Below are positions 1-9,800 of a stretch of 64,000 nt of DNA, in pieces. Position 1 is the stretch's first letter; each line of letters begins with the position of its first letter. Location of the stretch: NCBI RefSeq assembly GCF_029542785.1, contig NC_083371.1:1116001-1180000 (forward strand). Direction: 5' to 3'. The notes beneath the pieces were generated by a model. It made no database searches and had not been told where the DNA came from. It saw nothing but the letters and a program-made list of their open reading frames with translations. The translations under genes and the position numbers were made by a program. The stretch comes from Malassezia japonica (Eukaryota; Basidiomycota; Malasseziomycetes; Malasseziales; Malasseziaceae).

Positions 1-134
1 CGGCGCCGGGCGTGCGGCTCCTGCACATCGTTATCGTGCGACTCGCTCTCGTCCCGCGTCCGCCGCAACGGCCGCTCGGGCGGCGGGGACCGGGACTCGC
101 GCTCGCGCGCGCTCCGCGAATGCGACGCACCCAT
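1..134 (-). CDS. N-terminus of unidentified protein, possible N-myristoylation signal (partial)
   Basis: An open frame starts at an ATG at 134 on the minus strand and stays open to the window edge, giving 44 codons. It begins MGASHSRS, which fits the Met-Gly-x-x-x-Ser pattern recognised by N-myristoyltransferase, so membrane anchoring is plausible. The rest of the visible segment is Arg/Ser/Glu-rich and low complexity, so the family cannot be named. It is divergent from BRO1 with 57 bp between the start codons. The start is chosen because it is the first ATG and matches the myristoylation consensus. An upstream ATG or an intron cannot be excluded. Confidence 0.45.
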   Translation of the reverse strand, partial: MGASHSRSARERESRSPPPERPLRRTRDESESHDNDVQEPHARR

Positions 135-162
135 CGTGTTTCGAGGAATCGCCACTCGAATA

Positions 163-170
163 TCACGTGA
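163..170. promoter_or_regulatory. TCACGTGA palindrome in divergent promoter
   Basis: A perfect 8-bp palindrome with the bHLH E-box core CACGTG lies in the 57-bp gap between the partial minus-strand gene and BRO1, 22 bp upstream of the BRO1 ATG. The same core recurs in many intergenic gaps of this window. Cbf1/USF-type bHLH factors bind it in other fungi; binding here is inferred. Confidence 0.4.
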
Positions 171-191
171 TAGCAGCTCGCATTGGCCACC

Positions 192-2819
192 ATGCAGTCG
201 CCGCTGATCGCCCTCCCGGTCAAGGAGTCGCAGGACGTGGAGCTGGCAAAGCCGCTGGGCGAGCTGATTCGGAACGTATATGAGCAGCATGTAGACACGT
301 TTTCGGATGATTTGCAGCGCGTGAACCGCACGCGCGAGGACGCAATTGCCAAGGCGAGCAACAACGAAACGGCGCGCGATGCCCTCTTTCGCTGGTTTCA
401 TATGCTCGAGATGCTCGAGCTGCGCTTTGCCGAGCTCCGTGCGCCATTCTCGTGGAACGACGCATTTACTGGCGTGGAAGTGACGCAGCAGGCGCTCGCA
501 TACGAGAAAGCAAGCGTGCTCTTTAACCTCGCCGCCCGCATCTCCGGCGCGGGGCTCGAGCACGACCGCCGCGACGTGCGGGGAGACGGGCTGAAGCGCA
601 GCTATGCGGCCTTTCGCCAGGCCGCCGGGCTCCTTGACTATATCCACTCCAACTTTTTGCATGCCCCGAGCGAGGATATGGGGGGGACCATGATCCAAGC
701 CCTGCGCTCGCTCATGCTCGTGCAAGCCGCCGAAATCTTTTTGGAAAAGAGCATTGCGGATTCCAAGGGTGCAGCGCTTATTGCAAAACTCGCGAGCCAC
801 GTCGCGAACACGTATACAAGCCTCGCAGAAGAGTGGCAAGACACGTCCAAGTTTGCCTCAATCCCACCGACGTGGCGCCAGCTCGTCTTGTACAAGAGCA
901 AGTACGCTTCGTCGGTGATGCAGTACTACCGCGCGCGCGCGGACGATGCGGCGGGGTCGCACGGTGCGGCGCTCGTCCGGTGGACGCTTGCAGAAAAGCT
1001 GGCCAAGGAAGCGGCACGCGCGGTGAGCAACTTGCACGGCTTCAACTACCCGTCGTTGGTCTTTACGACGACGCTTCCTGGCGACGCGGCGGCCGCGGCG
1101 GCCGCAGAAGTCAAGGCGCATACCGCACAGTGCGCCGAGGCACGCCGCCTCGCGGAAAAGGACAATGATTTGGTCTATCACGAGCTGCTCCCGAGCGAGG
1201 ACGCACTGCCGGCCGTCGACACGGCCAACGTCGCGACCGCGATTCCCATTCGCGAGATCTTTGCACAGAGCGACGTCCAGGGCGTGCTGGGCCCCGACGT
1301 CTTTCCGACGCTCGTGCCGCTGAGCGTGCACGAAAGCGCAAGCATGTACTCGGAGGAGCAGGCCAAGCTCATCCGCGCCGAGTCGGAGCGCGTGCAGACC
1401 GCCGACGAGGAGCTCGAGGCGGCGCTCGCCTCGATGAGCCTTCCGCAGGCACTCCAGGCGTACGCGGCACTGGAAGGCGGCGCACAGTCACTCGCCGAGC
1501 TGCCGCCACGCCTCGTGTCCGCTGCCGATGCACTGGCCGCAAGCGGGCGTCCGGTCGACGAGATCGACCGCCAGCTCGCACGGCTCACACAGCCGCAGGT
1601 CGCCGAGGAGCAGCTGCGCGATGCCCTGAGCGACCTCGACGAGGAGAACCGCGCATGCGAGCGGCTGCGTGTCGAGCACGGCGTAAGGTGGACGCAGGAG
1701 CCGATCGGTAGTGCCGCGCGCAGCCTGCGCCGCGACCTCGCAAGTAGCCGCGACGCGCTGCGCGACGCACAGGTCCACGATCAGGACCTCGCGTCGCTCT
1801 GGGCCTCGGCGCGCGACGACGTCGCATTGATGGCGCACGGCGCCGACGCGCTGCGTGCGCAGTGGCAGAGCGCCGCACGCGCCGCACGCTCGGGCGACGC
1901 GCCGAGCCTCCTGGACCTCTCGGACGAGGGGGAAGGAGATGCACACCGCGCCGAGGCTACCAAGCTATTGCAGCAGACGCGCGCATCGCTCGAGTCGCTG
2001 CGCCGCCTTCCCAGGGAGCGCGGGGAGCAGCTTGCGGAACTCAAGAAGCGTGTGCGCTCCGACGACATCTCGCGTGTGCTCCTGCTGAACCGGCGCATGC
2101 AGAACGTTGAGCCCAAGGTGTTTGCTGCGGAACTCGCCAAATTTACGCCGCTTCAGGCGCAGCTGGTCGAGAGCGCAGAGACGCAGCGTACGCGTCTCAA
2201 CGAGCTGAGCCGCAGCCTCGAGCGGCTCGGGACACACCCTGGGACGGAGCCTATCCGCAAGCAGCGGCGCGCGGGCGACGCCGCATGTGCACAGCTCGTT
2301 GCACGCTGGGACCGCGCGTACGAGGCATACACGGAAGTCTGCGCCGTGCTCGACAAGGCCACGTCGTTCTATGCGGAGATGAACGCGTCGGCCCAGCGGC
2401 TTGGTACAGCTACCACGCAGCTTCTTGCAGAGCGCCGCAGCGAGCGGCAGTCGCTTTTGCAGGCCTTGTCGTGGGACCGCCAAGGAGGCTACGCGCGGCA
2501 AGATTCAGGCTCGATTGCAGACGATCTGCGTGCGCTGAATATGGATGCACGGCCCCGCCAGGCGCCGGCTAATGGCTACGCGAGTCCGCATGGCTACGCG
2601 CCTTCCCCCCCGGGCCATGGGTACCCGTCGCCGCCCCCGGCAGGCTACACCCCTCCTTCCTCGGGCTACTCTTCCTACGCCCCTCCTTCCGGCACCGATG
2701 CATGGCCGGCGCCGCCGGCACCGTATTCGTCCAACTATGCAACAGGGACGCCTACGTACGGCCAGCGAAACGCGTCCGGCGACCGTCCTGCGCCGCCGCC
2801 GCGTCCGCCCCGTGTATAG
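192..2819 (+). CDS. BRO1: BRO1-domain vacuolar sorting protein (ALIX/Bro1 family)
   Basis: Single-exon gene of 875 aa. The start MQSPLIALPVK, in a perfect gccaccATG context, matches the conserved Bro1 N-terminus. A BRO1 domain covers roughly residues 4-390, including FLHAPS and a NDLVYHELLPS segment. A coiled V-domain-like region follows (about 400-720), and the last 100 residues are Pro/Tyr/Gly-rich with PPxGY and YPSPP stretches. Known role of the family: it binds the ESCRT-III subunit Snf7 on endosomes and recruits deubiquitination during multivesicular body sorting. The MQSP start and the FLHAPS segment favour Bro1 over the pH-response paralog Rim20/PalA. The stop codon lies one base from the convergent condensin stop. 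Confidence 0.88.
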   Translation: MQSPLIALPVKESQDVELAKPLGELIRNVYEQHVDTFSDDLQRVNRTREDAIAKASNNETARDALFRWFHMLEMLELRFAELRAPFSWNDAFTGVEVTQQALAYEKASVLFNLAARISGAGLEHDRRDVRGDGLKRSYAAFRQAAGLLDYIHSNFLHAPSEDMGGTMIQALRSLMLVQAAEIFLEKSIADSKGAALIAKLASHVANTYTSLAEEWQDTSKFASIPPTWRQLVLYKSKYASSVMQYYRARADDAAGSHGAALVRWTLAEKLAKEAARAVSNLHGFNYPSLVFTTTLPGDAAAAAAAEVKAHTAQCAEARRLAEKDNDLVYHELLPSEDALPAVDTANVATAIPIREIFAQSDVQGVLGPDVFPTLVPLSVHESASMYSEEQAKLIRAESERVQTADEELEAALASMSLPQALQAYAALEGGAQSLAELPPRLVSAADALAASGRPVDEIDRQLARLTQPQVAEEQLRDALSDLDEENRACERLRVEHGVRWTQEPIGSAARSLRRDLASSRDALRDAQVHDQDLASLWASARDDVALMAHGADALRAQWQSAARAARSGDAPSLLDLSDEGEGDAHRAEATKLLQQTRASLESLRRLPRERGEQLAELKKRVRSDDISRVLLLNRRMQNVEPKVFAAELAKFTPLQAQLVESAETQRTRLNELSRSLERLGTHPGTEPIRKQRRAGDAACAQLVARWDRAYEAYTEVCAVLDKATSFYAEMNASAQRLGTATTQLLAERRSERQSLLQALSWDRQGGYARQDSGSIADDLRALNMDARPRQAPANGYASPHGYAPSPPGHGYPSPPPAGYTPPSSGYSSYAPPSGTDAWPAPPAPYSSNYATGTPTYGQRNASGDRPAPPPRPPRV

Positions 2820-2820
2820 A

Positions 2821-5706
2821 CTAGATCTCGTCCTCGGAACTGGAGTCTTGCGCCTCTTCTTCGGATTGATCACTGTGTGAGTAAAGTGACGTACGTCTCT
2901 CTTCGTGCGCGTGCACGCGGCTTAGGCTTGGGTGGTGCGATGGTCACCTTGGGGAGCGCCGTGAGGAATTCTGAGAGGTCCGCAAACGGAGCCGATGCCA
3001 GTGTCCCATCTGCGTTTGCGAGCGCCGGCGCCCATGTCGCAAACTGCGCCGCGTACTTTTTCTCGAGGAGTGCCTCGAGACGTGTACACGCCGTACGCAG
3101 TGTCGCTTCGTCGGCGCGCTGCCGCAGGGTCATGGCGAGGATAGCAAGTCCCTTGGCGCGGCGCTCGTCGAGCGTATCCGGCAAAAACATTTTGCCGAGG
3201 AGCGATGCAAGTGCCTTGCGTTCATCGCCTGTGTCAGTAGCGCGACGTACCCTTGTCCATCGTGCACAAACGCTCGAGGATCGTATGCAGTAGGTCCGCG
3301 TGCACGGTCTCGTCCGGCGTCGAAAGCAAAAGCTTCTCGGGATTGCTCCAGTCTGCGAGCTGGAGTGCGATTTGCGCCGGGGCGATCATGCCCTGCTGCG
3401 CCTCGGTTTCCGCATAGACCTGCGTAAGGAGGTCCCAGACGTCCATAAAGATGCGCTGGATCATGCGCTGGTGCTTGGCGTGCGACGAGCAGTAGAGTGG
3501 CAGGAAGTAGCTGAGGCACTGCCGCAGCGGCTGGTTCGACGCGGTATCGGGCGAATAGTACGTGAGCACGAGGCTCTTGAGCACGTCGTCGTCCATGAGT
3601 GCGCCGGTAAGCAGGAGCTTGGACACCCCCTCGCACGCAGCCGTCTGCACCTCTGGCTCATCGTGCTCGAGGAGCGAGAGGAGGAAGCCGACCATTTGCT
3701 GCTGCGCAAAGAGCATGCCCTGCTCCTCGTCGCCGTCAAACTCGGCCTTGGCCGCGACTTCGGCGCTGCGTGCGCACAGTGCCGTCACGCCGTGCACAAC
3801 GACCAGGTCAAAGAGACACTGCACACACCGCACCTGGATTGTGCCGGATCCGCGCTGGATCTGATCGAGGAGCAGCGGAAAGGTATCGAGTGCCATCTTT
3901 TCGTCGAGGAGCGAGCAGAGGCCGAGGCACACGAGGCCCTCTTCGCGTACGATCGCATCCTTGCTGCGCACCGCCGGTACGATCAGCTGGGGAATCAGCC
4001 CGTGGAACGCCGAGTTGTCCTGCAGCGCGCACGAGACGCGCTCGAGCATCGTGCGCACGATGAGCAGGCGGCGTGCGTCAAGCGCAGCGCGGTGTGCGGC
4101 CGCTTCGGGGTCGTTCTCGATGCGTGCATGCCACGACAAAGCCTGCTGCACGGACTCTTCGCCGTCCTCTTCGGCCAGGTCCGCATCCAGCTCCTGGACG
4201 AGCTCGACGACCATCTGCACAAAGTCGCGCTGGCCGCTCGAGAGGCGCAGCAGCACGTCGAGGCACCGTGGAATGAGCGCTGACGGAAGCCATGCGTTCG
4301 ACAGCATTTCGCGTACAAGCATAAACATCTTGCGGCGCCCCAGCTCGTCGCCGTAGTCGCAGTGCATCGCCAGCGCCAGCATCTCGTTCACGACAAAGAT
4401 GCGCGCGAGCGACGAGTCGTCCTGGATCGCCGGCATCTCCTCTTCGTCCTCCTCGATCGCTTGCTGCTCGAGCAAGAGGTTCAGCGCCTCGTACTCGGCC
4501 TCGATGCGGTAGACGAGCGCGGTGACGAGCGGCAAGGACGCCTCGAGCAAACTCTCGCGCTGGTTGTGCTGGCAAAAGAGGATAAAGCAGCGGGCCAGCA
4601 AGGCGGATTCCGGTGTGACCGACGCCCAGTACGTGTCCTGGTCAGCGAGGAGGCGCGCGACAGACTGCACCACGTCCCCGTCCTCCTCGAGGAGCGCCAT
4701 CGTGACCGGCTCGCCGCTCTCGGTCCTCGCAACGTGCAGGTGGCTCAGCAGCGCGACAAGGTCGCCGTCCATCGCCTCGAGCCAGCGGCGCATGAGCTTG
4801 CGCGCAGCTTTCTGCACGCTCTCGTCGCGCTCGTGCAGGCCGATGCGCACGACTTCCGCAGTGGCGTTCTCGCTGAGGCCGACGCCGACGCTGTCTTCGG
4901 CGTCGCACAGCATCTTGAGCGAGCCGAGGTAGACGCACCGCCGATTCGTCGCATCGACGTCCTGCAAACGCTCGAGGATATACGGGAGCGTCGCAGCGCT
5001 CGGCGCAATGTTGAAAAGCGCCGCGCGCCGCACTTCGGCGCTGGGGTCGTGGCGGAGCAGGTGCAAGAGGAGGCGCGTGACACTCGTGTCCGACTCCTCG
5101 TCGCCGCCTTGGAGGCGCGCGAGTGCAACAGCCGCCTGTACGCGCACAGCGCTCTCGCGGTCGGTAATACGCTCTAGCAAAAAGCTCGAGAGCGCGTCGT
5201 ATAGTTCGTCGCTGCGTTAGCCTTCCAACATACTCGATGCTCTCGACGACATTCATGAGCAGCGCGACGCAGCTGCAGCACCGCAAGCGCACATTCTTGT
5301 CCTTTGCCTTGAATCCTTTCAGGAGATGCTTGAGCAGGATCGCCGTGAAACGCGTGCCGGGCGTGTCGTCGGGGCTGCGGCCAGCGGCCGATGCGCTCTT
5401 GGCAAACTGCTCGATCGCATAGGACGCATACGTCGCAACAAACTTGCACACGCGGTCCGCAGCCGCAACGCCTTTCTTGACCTCCAGCGCGCGGTTCACA
5501 CACCGAAAGAAGCCTTCGTTGAACGCTTTTTCGCCCACGAGACGCGTCCCGCGCGGCGTCTGCTCGGTGAGCTGTGCACACTGTGCGTGCAGTCTGTACA
5601 ATCCCACCGCATTCTTGCGGTGGTTCGCAAGAGAGTGCTGCGCGTCCTGAAAATGGCCAGGCAGCTGCGCCTGCACACTCGCCGCAAGCGCCCCCGCGTC
5701 GACCAT
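2821..5706 (-). CDS. YCG1: Condensin complex subunit 3 (CAP-G/Ycg1)
   Basis: HEAT-repeat protein of 939 aa. Exons are 5706-5234, 5211-3251, 3228-2895 and 2872-2821, separated by three introns of exactly 22 nt. The joins keep frame and give a Ser/Asp/Glu-rich acidic tail ending SEDEI. Diagnostic segments are LANHRKNAVGLYRLH near the N-terminus and ERITDRESAVRVQAAVALARLQ-like HEAT repeats, typical of CAP-G. It is the non-SMC HEAT subunit of condensin, acting in mitotic chromosome compaction. The ATG at 5706 is the mirror of the lipoate-ligase ATG at 5705 (shared CCATGG). Initiation about 14 codons further upstream would run into the neighbouring gene. The stop nearly touches that of BRO1. Confidence 0.88.
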
Positions 5707-6841
5707 GGAGCAACACAGAGCGACGCGTTTGTCACGTGCCGGCATGCTTCGCCGACCGAGCGTGTTCGTGTCGCGGTCGCTCGACGCGCACTTTAACCTT
5801 GCGTGGGAAGACTTTCTGCTACGAACGGCACCGAGCGAAGTGCCGGTGTGCTTCCTGTATCGCAATGCGCCGTGCGTTGTCGTGGGGCGCAACCAAAATA
5901 TATGGACCGAGCTCGACGCACGCGCGATGCACCGTGCGCATATTCCGGTCGTGCGGCGCCGCTCGGGGGGCGGAACGGTGTACCACGACGAGGGGAATGT
6001 AAACTTTTCGTTCCATGTGCCGCGCAATGCGTTTGCGCGGCATACGCACACGGAGCTCGTCGCACACTCGCTCGCACGGCCGCCGGTCGGCCTGCCGACG
6101 CGGTTTGGCGAGGCGCCAGTGCAGGTCAACGACCGCAATGACCTGTACGTCTACGCGCGCGACGCTGCAAACGCGGCGCCCGATGCACGGCGCAAGGTTT
6201 CGGGGAGCGCGTACAAAATCATTAGCCAGCGTGCCTACCATCACGGCACACTGCTCCTCGACGCAGACCTCGGGCGGATGCGCTTCCTCAAGCGCAGTGG
6301 GGGGGCGGCTATCACGTCCAAAGGCATTGATTCGGTCCCGTCGCCGGTCGCCAACCTCGCCGCGACGTTTCAAGAGCATGCGCACCGCTTGCATCCCGAA
6401 AATGTATACCAGGCAATCGCCGCTGCGTTTGCCGAGACGTACGGCGCAGGCGACACGCACGACGTCGACGAAGCGAACCTCGACGCCGAGGCACAGGTCG
6501 GCAAGGCCGTGCACAGCGCGCGGAAAAACTACGACGAGCTGCACACCTGGGACTGGGTCTATGGGTCGTCGCCCGACATGCAGGTCGACGTGACGACCGA
6601 CGCGACGCCATGGGACGGCACACAGCTCGCGCTGACGCTGCACACGCAGCGCGGCATCGTGAGCACAGTCGACGTGCGCCGCCTCGACCGCGAGGACCTG
6701 CGTCCGGCACTCGAGGGGCTCGTCGGCGCGCCGTACGACGCTTTGGCGCTGCCCCCTCCATCGGCGGCGCCGGCACAGACACTGCACAGCAAGGGGCCTG
6801 TGGAAGAGGCCCTGGCGCAGTGGTTGCGGAAAGCATTGTAG
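5705..6841 (+). CDS. AIM22: Lipoate-protein ligase A-like, probably mitochondrial
   Basis: Single exon of 378 aa, or 365 aa from a second in-frame ATG at 5744. The lipoate ligase signature RRRSGGGTVYHDEGN is at residues 84-98. A downstream KVSGSAYKI segment carries the expected binding-pocket lysine. The family attaches lipoate or octanoate to the E2 and H proteins of mitochondrial 2-oxoacid dehydrogenases and glycine cleavage. The shorter start (MLRRPSVFVSRSL) looks more like a mitochondrial presequence. It also leaves 37 bp of promoter containing CACGTG, so I favour 5744, but the longer frame is given here. The stop is 20 bp from the convergent chitin synthase stop. Confidence 0.88.
   Translation: MEQHRATRLSRAGMLRRPSVFVSRSLDAHFNLAWEDFLLRTAPSEVPVCFLYRNAPCVVVGRNQNIWTELDARAMHRAHIPVVRRRSGGGTVYHDEGNVNFSFHVPRNAFARHTHTELVAHSLARPPVGLPTRFGEAPVQVNDRNDLYVYARDAANAAPDARRKVSGSAYKIISQRAYHHGTLLLDADLGRMRFLKRSGGAAITSKGIDSVPSPVANLAATFQEHAHRLHPENVYQAIAAAFAETYGAGDTHDVDEANLDAEAQVGKAVHSARKNYDELHTWDWVYGSSPDMQVDVTTDATPWDGTQLALTLHTQRGIVSTVDVRRLDREDLRPALEGLVGAPYDALALPPPSAAPAQTLHSKGPVEEALAQWLRKAL
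5733..5738. promoter_or_regulatory. CACGTG between condensin and lipoate ligase starts
   Basis: An E-box core lies in the 37 bp between the condensin ATG (5706) and the second lipoate-ligase ATG (5744). Its placement supports 5744 as the real start, because the same core sits in many of the short divergent promoters here. If 5705 is used, this site is coding. Confidence 0.3.
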
Positions 6842-6861
6842 TATGAATACAGCATGTCTAT

Positions 6862-9800
6862 CTAACCCCCGGAAAGGAGCTCGTCGATCATCATGTTGAT
6901 CTTGGTGCGCCGCGAGGTCAAGTCGGCGTTCGGCATGGACGTGGCGAGCGCTTCACGGACGTCGCGCTTCGTCACGTTCATCAGGCTGGGCTGCGCGGCG
7001 AGGTACGAGCGGATGGCGGCGCGGAGCTGCTCATCGCTGGGGTCGTGCGTCGGGTCCTCGGGCAGGACACTGTGGCCCGAGGGATACGCGGCGCTCGCGC
7101 CCGACATGGGCCGCATGGTCGGTGTATTCCACGGCGGCATTCCGTACATGGGCGGGGGCATGCCCATCGGCGGCATGCCGTACATCGACATTGTCGGTGG
7201 CATGCCATACATCGACATCGTCGGAGGCATGCCGTACATCGACATGGGGTGCGGCGCGGTGTACATGCTCGGCGTCATCGAGTCGCGCGGCCCTTGCGAC
7301 GAAGCGAGCGACTGGCGCTGGCCCTTAGCCTTTTCCAGCAGGTTCGTGTGCTGGAAGTAGTCGGCGTACTCGGGGTCCGGCGTCATCATCCGCGCCTCGC
7401 GCGACGGCTCGTAGAGCAGGGTATCCCGCGGGGCATCGCCCGCAGCAAGGATCTCTTGCTGGTACTCGGTGAAGCGCTTGCGCGGGATCATCGAATCGTC
7501 ATACGGTTCGTCGTCCGTGCCGGCCACGACCTTTTTGTTGCCTTTCTCGCCGACAACGATACGTGTGTTGCCCCACGAGAAGTCGTCCATATGCCAGAAA
7601 GAGTAGATCGGAAGGAGGAAGGCGTACAGGGGGAACGCGATCATCTGTGTCAGCGACAAAACGTACGTAGATTACCATCCAGCCAATGTATTGCCACTGG
7701 CGCTTGAGCAAAAAGATGATCGCCTGCAAACCGTACACGGCAGCAATCATCACAATCGCAATGATGGGAATGGGGCCGTTGCCGGTTGCCACCGTCACAA
7801 TCAAATAGACCATGTACACGGCGGTCGCGGGCAGGATAATCGTACCGAGGAGATCAATAAACACGATAAAGCGCATCGAGAACTAGGTTAGTTGGACGGC
7901 GACGTACCAAACAGAAACCACACAGACCATCCATCATCATGAGCTCGGCCAGGTTGTGCACCGTCGAGTTGATCCAGCGACGGCGCTGCGACAGCAGCAC
8001 AGAGAACTTATCGGGCGCCGCAGTCATTGCCGACGCGTCCGCACGGAACTTGGTGCGGAACGCGGGGAAATGCTTCAGGAGGAGCGTCGTCAAGTAACGG
8101 TCCTCACCCAGCGACAACAGGTTCTTTTTGTGCAGCGTGTCCACACGGTTCTCCGAGTAATCGTCAATGATGCGGTTCGAGATAAAGAGGGGATGGCCCT
8201 TGTCTGCCGAGCGGATACGGTACATGGAGAAACATCCGGGCAGACACGTCACACTGCCAAACAGCGACTCGAACGCTTTCGCGAGGTTGTGCGAGATGTA
8301 GTACTCGTACACCTGCACCATGGTCCACCAGCTCTGGTCCGCATTCTCGAGGAGCGTCTCACCACACACGGCAATGATCGAGTGGTCGTTCACCGCGGCC
8401 GACACAAGTCGGTTCATACCGTCGGCCGCAATACCGGTATCGGCATCCACCATCAAGATGTACTCATAGAACGAGGGATCGATACCAATCACATTCTTCA
8501 TGTGGTGGTACAGCTCGAGCTCAAGCGGCGACATGGGCGAGTCAAAGTGCACACGGTTCAAGTAGCGCATCAGCAGCACCTGCGTGTCACGCTTACCGCG
8601 GTTACCGGGGCGCGACTGCTCGCTGGGACGGCCGACCTTGACGACAACCACGTAGGGAACGACGTTGCCTTCACACTCATAAAGGCCCGAGTACACCTTG
8701 CCGTAGTTCAGCTGCTTCGAGCCCTCGGCAACCGACTTGAACGGCAGCGGCTCGGGATCCACCTTGGCGTCCACGCCAAGAATGTCAAGCACAATACGCG
8801 GCGTGGGGCGGTCGTTGCCACTACCCGTAATCATACCGTCACAGACAATAAACAGTAGCTTGCGCTTGTTGTCGTACTCTTGCACCGCGAGCGAGTCGAT
8901 GGTCTTCCTCAGCGAGTCCTCGTCCTCTGTATAACAGGGAACATGGCAGATCACAAAGCGGTCCTGCTGCTCCGGCGTCGGTCGGCGCACGAGTTGCAGT
9001 GCACTGACAAACTTGGAAAAGATGGTCAAGAAAATGAGAATCGAGAAAGAAAGCAATAGGTAGTTTTGCACAACACACTTGGGCGTCACACGGAAGTCGC
9101 TCTTGCCAACGTAAAAGACGTTGTCAAAGCAGTTTTGTGTCTGCTTTCGGCGGTCCGGCGACATGCCTTGCAGCGTCTTTTTAAAGTCATCCGAAACGTC
9201 GCCGCCCGCCTGGGCGTCAAAGAGATCGACCATGTCATCGTCCAAGAAAGAGTACTTGTCATCGCCTTGATGCAGCTGTTGTGTATACAGGTAGTTGGTC
9301 AGGTCGTATACCTTCCCGTCGACCGTCGCCCACTTGCGCCACGAGCCGTCCGTGGAGATCTGCTTCGGGTCAAAGACAAAGTAGCCTTTGTAGTACTGCT
9401 TCATCTTGGGCAGGAATCGGTTAAAGTACCAAGTCGGGCTATCCAGCTTGGTGTTCTTGTACGGCTGCGCATCGCCCGAGATGTGCATCGCCTGGCCGAT
9501 ACTGCCCGTGAGGTTCTCCGATTGACTCAGCTGCAATGAGCCGTCGTCGACAAGCCCTTGGCAGCCTGCTGCAAGGGGCACCGGGAAGTACGGCGTGAGG
9601 TCCTGGCCGGCCAGCTCCATCATGACATCTTCCGTGACAGGCGTTGCAGGCAGATCGGAGTGGTCCATCTTGTAAAACTTGGTGATGTCGTACACACTGC
9701 CTTGCACTGCGACGTAGAACGACTTGCTTGTGCTGTGCTCGCCCAGCTGTCCTTCAGTCCATGCCTTGTTAAAGTCGGGGCATAGCAGGCGGCCGACACC

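Noticed and set aside
3300..4283. Plus-strand frame opposite condensin CAP-G
   Set aside because: It is the reverse of HEAT repeats with His/Leu/Arg-rich composition. The condensin reading is clear.
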